From positions 1 through 15,634 of the forward strand of contig JAIRUB010000113.1 in NCBI GenBank assembly GCA_031254635.1: a stretch of DNA of 15,634 bases, in the 5' to 3' direction. Source of the DNA: Prevotellaceae bacterium. GTDB lineage: Bacteria; Bacteroidota; Bacteroidia; Bacteroidales; UBA932. Each line of letters starts with the position of its first letter. Position 1 is the first letter of the stretch. Both the position numbers and the translations under genes were made by a program. Of this stretch, positions 14,810 through 15,634 are shown piece by piece. The notes under the pieces are model-generated. The model made no database searches, had not been told where the DNA came from, and worked only from the letters and a program-made list of their open reading frames with translations.

Positions 14810-14844
14810 CGCATCGCATATCTCATATCCTGATACTTGATACC
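14810..14844 (-). repeat. Dispersed intergenic repeat, copy B
   Basis: Read on the minus strand from 14844, the first 21 bases match 3272-3292 exactly (GGTATCAAGTATCAGG...). They are followed by AGATATGCGATGCG, related to the CGATGTGCG tail of copy A but with an extra ATAT-containing segment. The copy lies between the converging membrane-protein gene and gpsA (14796-14867), which otherwise shows no strong terminator. Confidence 0.8.
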
Positions 14845-14867
14845 TTTTACTTTTTTACCCTTCACCA

Positions 14868-15634
14868 TTATTGTAACACTTTCGCTAAGGCTTTCATCTC
14901 TCTAAATGGTGATGCTCCTTCATATAGAATACGATACAGGGTTTCGGCAATCGGCATATCCACTTCATGCTTGAGGTTAATATCGTGAATGCTTTTACAG
15001 GCGTAATAGCCCTCGGCAATCATGTTCATTTCTGTTTGTGCTGCAATTACCGAATAACCTTTCCCAATCATTCCACCGAAAGTACGGTTGCGGCTGAATT
15101 GAGAGTAGCAGGTTACTAATAAATCCCCCATATACGACGATTGCGGCATATTGCGAGCGCTGTAATATGTCTTATTAAGAAAGCGCTCCATTTCACCCTG
15201 CGCATTGGTTACCAACACGGCAAGAAAATTATCGCCATAGCCTAAAGAATGGCAAACACCCATTACTATCGCATAAATGTTTTTCAAAATAGCGGCATAT
15301 TCCACACCGTAGATATCTGTCCCTACATGGGTTTTGATATAATTACAAGCAAATTGATTAGCTAAATATTCTGCGTTTTTTATTTTCTTACATGAAAAAG
15401 TAAGATAAGATAAGCGTTCAACAGCAACCTCTTCGGCATGGCAAGGGCCGGTAATAGTACCTATATTGTCGAAAGGAATATTGTATTTTTGGTTAAAATA
15501 TTCGGCCACAGTAAGATTATCGTCGGGAATCATTCCTTTGATAGCGGTTACGATAAATTTTCCTTGCAAGGATTCGGTGAATTTGTCAAGTTCCAGCTTT
15601 AAAAAAGCGGCAGGAATGCAGAACACCAATACAT
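14868..15634 (-). CDS. gpsA: Glycerol-3-phosphate dehydrogenase [NAD(P)+], C-terminal part
   Basis: Cytosolic enzyme reducing dihydroxyacetone phosphate to sn-glycerol-3-phosphate for phospholipid synthesis. The window holds about 255 of an expected ~330 residues; the frame stays open through the right edge. The N-terminal GxGxxG dinucleotide-binding loop is therefore outside. Visible family features are VLVFCIPAAFL, the ATAIKG-like lysine segment (TAIKGMIPDDN), and TGPCHAEEVA. The catalytic-lysine helix is GVEYAAILKNIYAIVMG, followed by the GYGDNFLAVLVTNAQGEM segment and GDLLVTCYSQFSRNRTFG. The first in-frame start-like codon near the edge (TTG, 15627-15629) is simply a leucine codon of the Rossmann domain and should not be taken as the start. 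It converges on the ettA-membrane protein pair. Confidence 0.96.
   Translation of the reverse strand, partial: VLVFCIPAAFLKLELDKFTESLQGKFIVTAIKGMIPDDNLTVAEYFNQKYNIPFDNIGTITGPCHAEEVAVERLSYLTFSCKKIKNAEYLANQFACNYIKTHVGTDIYGVEYAAILKNIYAIVMGVCHSLGYGDNFLAVLVTNAQGEMERFLNKTYYSARNMPQSSYMGDLLVTCYSQFSRNRTFGGMIGKGYSVIAAQTEMNMIAEGYYACKSIHDINLKHEVDMPIAETLYRILYEGASPFREMKALAKVLQ

Overview
The window looks like chromosomal DNA from a member of the Bacteroidota, probably Bacteroidales-like. Three things suggest this. Several gene starts are preceded by the Bacteroidota -7 element TAnnTTTG, some with a TTG/TTTG -33 element, and not by Shine-Dalgarno sequences. Ribosomal protein S16 carries the long C-terminal extension typical of this phylum. 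The gene set (SSS symporter, BadF-type kinase, NfnS/SudB-type flavoprotein, EttA, and a HlyD-type exporter tail) also fits. No tRNA, rRNA or CRISPR array was seen.

Layout. (1) Bases 3-125 (+) are the 3' end of a HlyD-type secretion protein. (2) Bases 249-5348 (-) are a tightly packed block transcribed right to left: rpsP (S16), rimM, a BadF/N-acetylglucosamine-kinase-like ATPase, a sodium:solute symporter and cysS. ATGA overlaps join rimM to the kinase and the symporter to cysS. (3) Bases 5349-5491 form a divergent promoter region. (4) Bases 5492-10465 (+) hold a secreted TPR protein, an orphan NfnS/SudB-like electron-transfer flavoprotein and mfd. (5) Bases 10466-12516 form a small accessory patch: a 5'-truncated IS630-type transposase (-) and an AT-rich AlbA_2/Schlafen-like regulator with five tandem LGEK repeats (+). 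(6) Bases 12523-14795 (+) hold ettA and an overlapping membrane protein, possibly of the Mpv17/PMP22 family. (7) Bases 14868-15634 (-) are the C-terminal three quarters of gpsA, cut by the window edge.

How the genes relate. The left block mixes translation functions (S16, the 30S maturation factor RimM, cysteinyl-tRNA synthetase) with a possible sugar uptake and phosphorylation pair (symporter and kinase). The right block holds transcription-coupled repair (Mfd) and translation control (EttA). Phospholipid precursor synthesis (GpsA) is at the right edge.

The most notable points are small-scale. A dispersed intergenic repeat appears to have been domesticated as a 20-residue linker inside rimM. 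The symporter tail appears to be translated from the cysS promoter region. A 12-bp in-frame tandem repeat lies in the AlbA_2 regulator. A 21-bp repeat occurs in opposite orientations at 3272 and 14844. A hairpin sits at the predicted start of the rpsP leader. I do not see a convincing undescribed multi-gene system.
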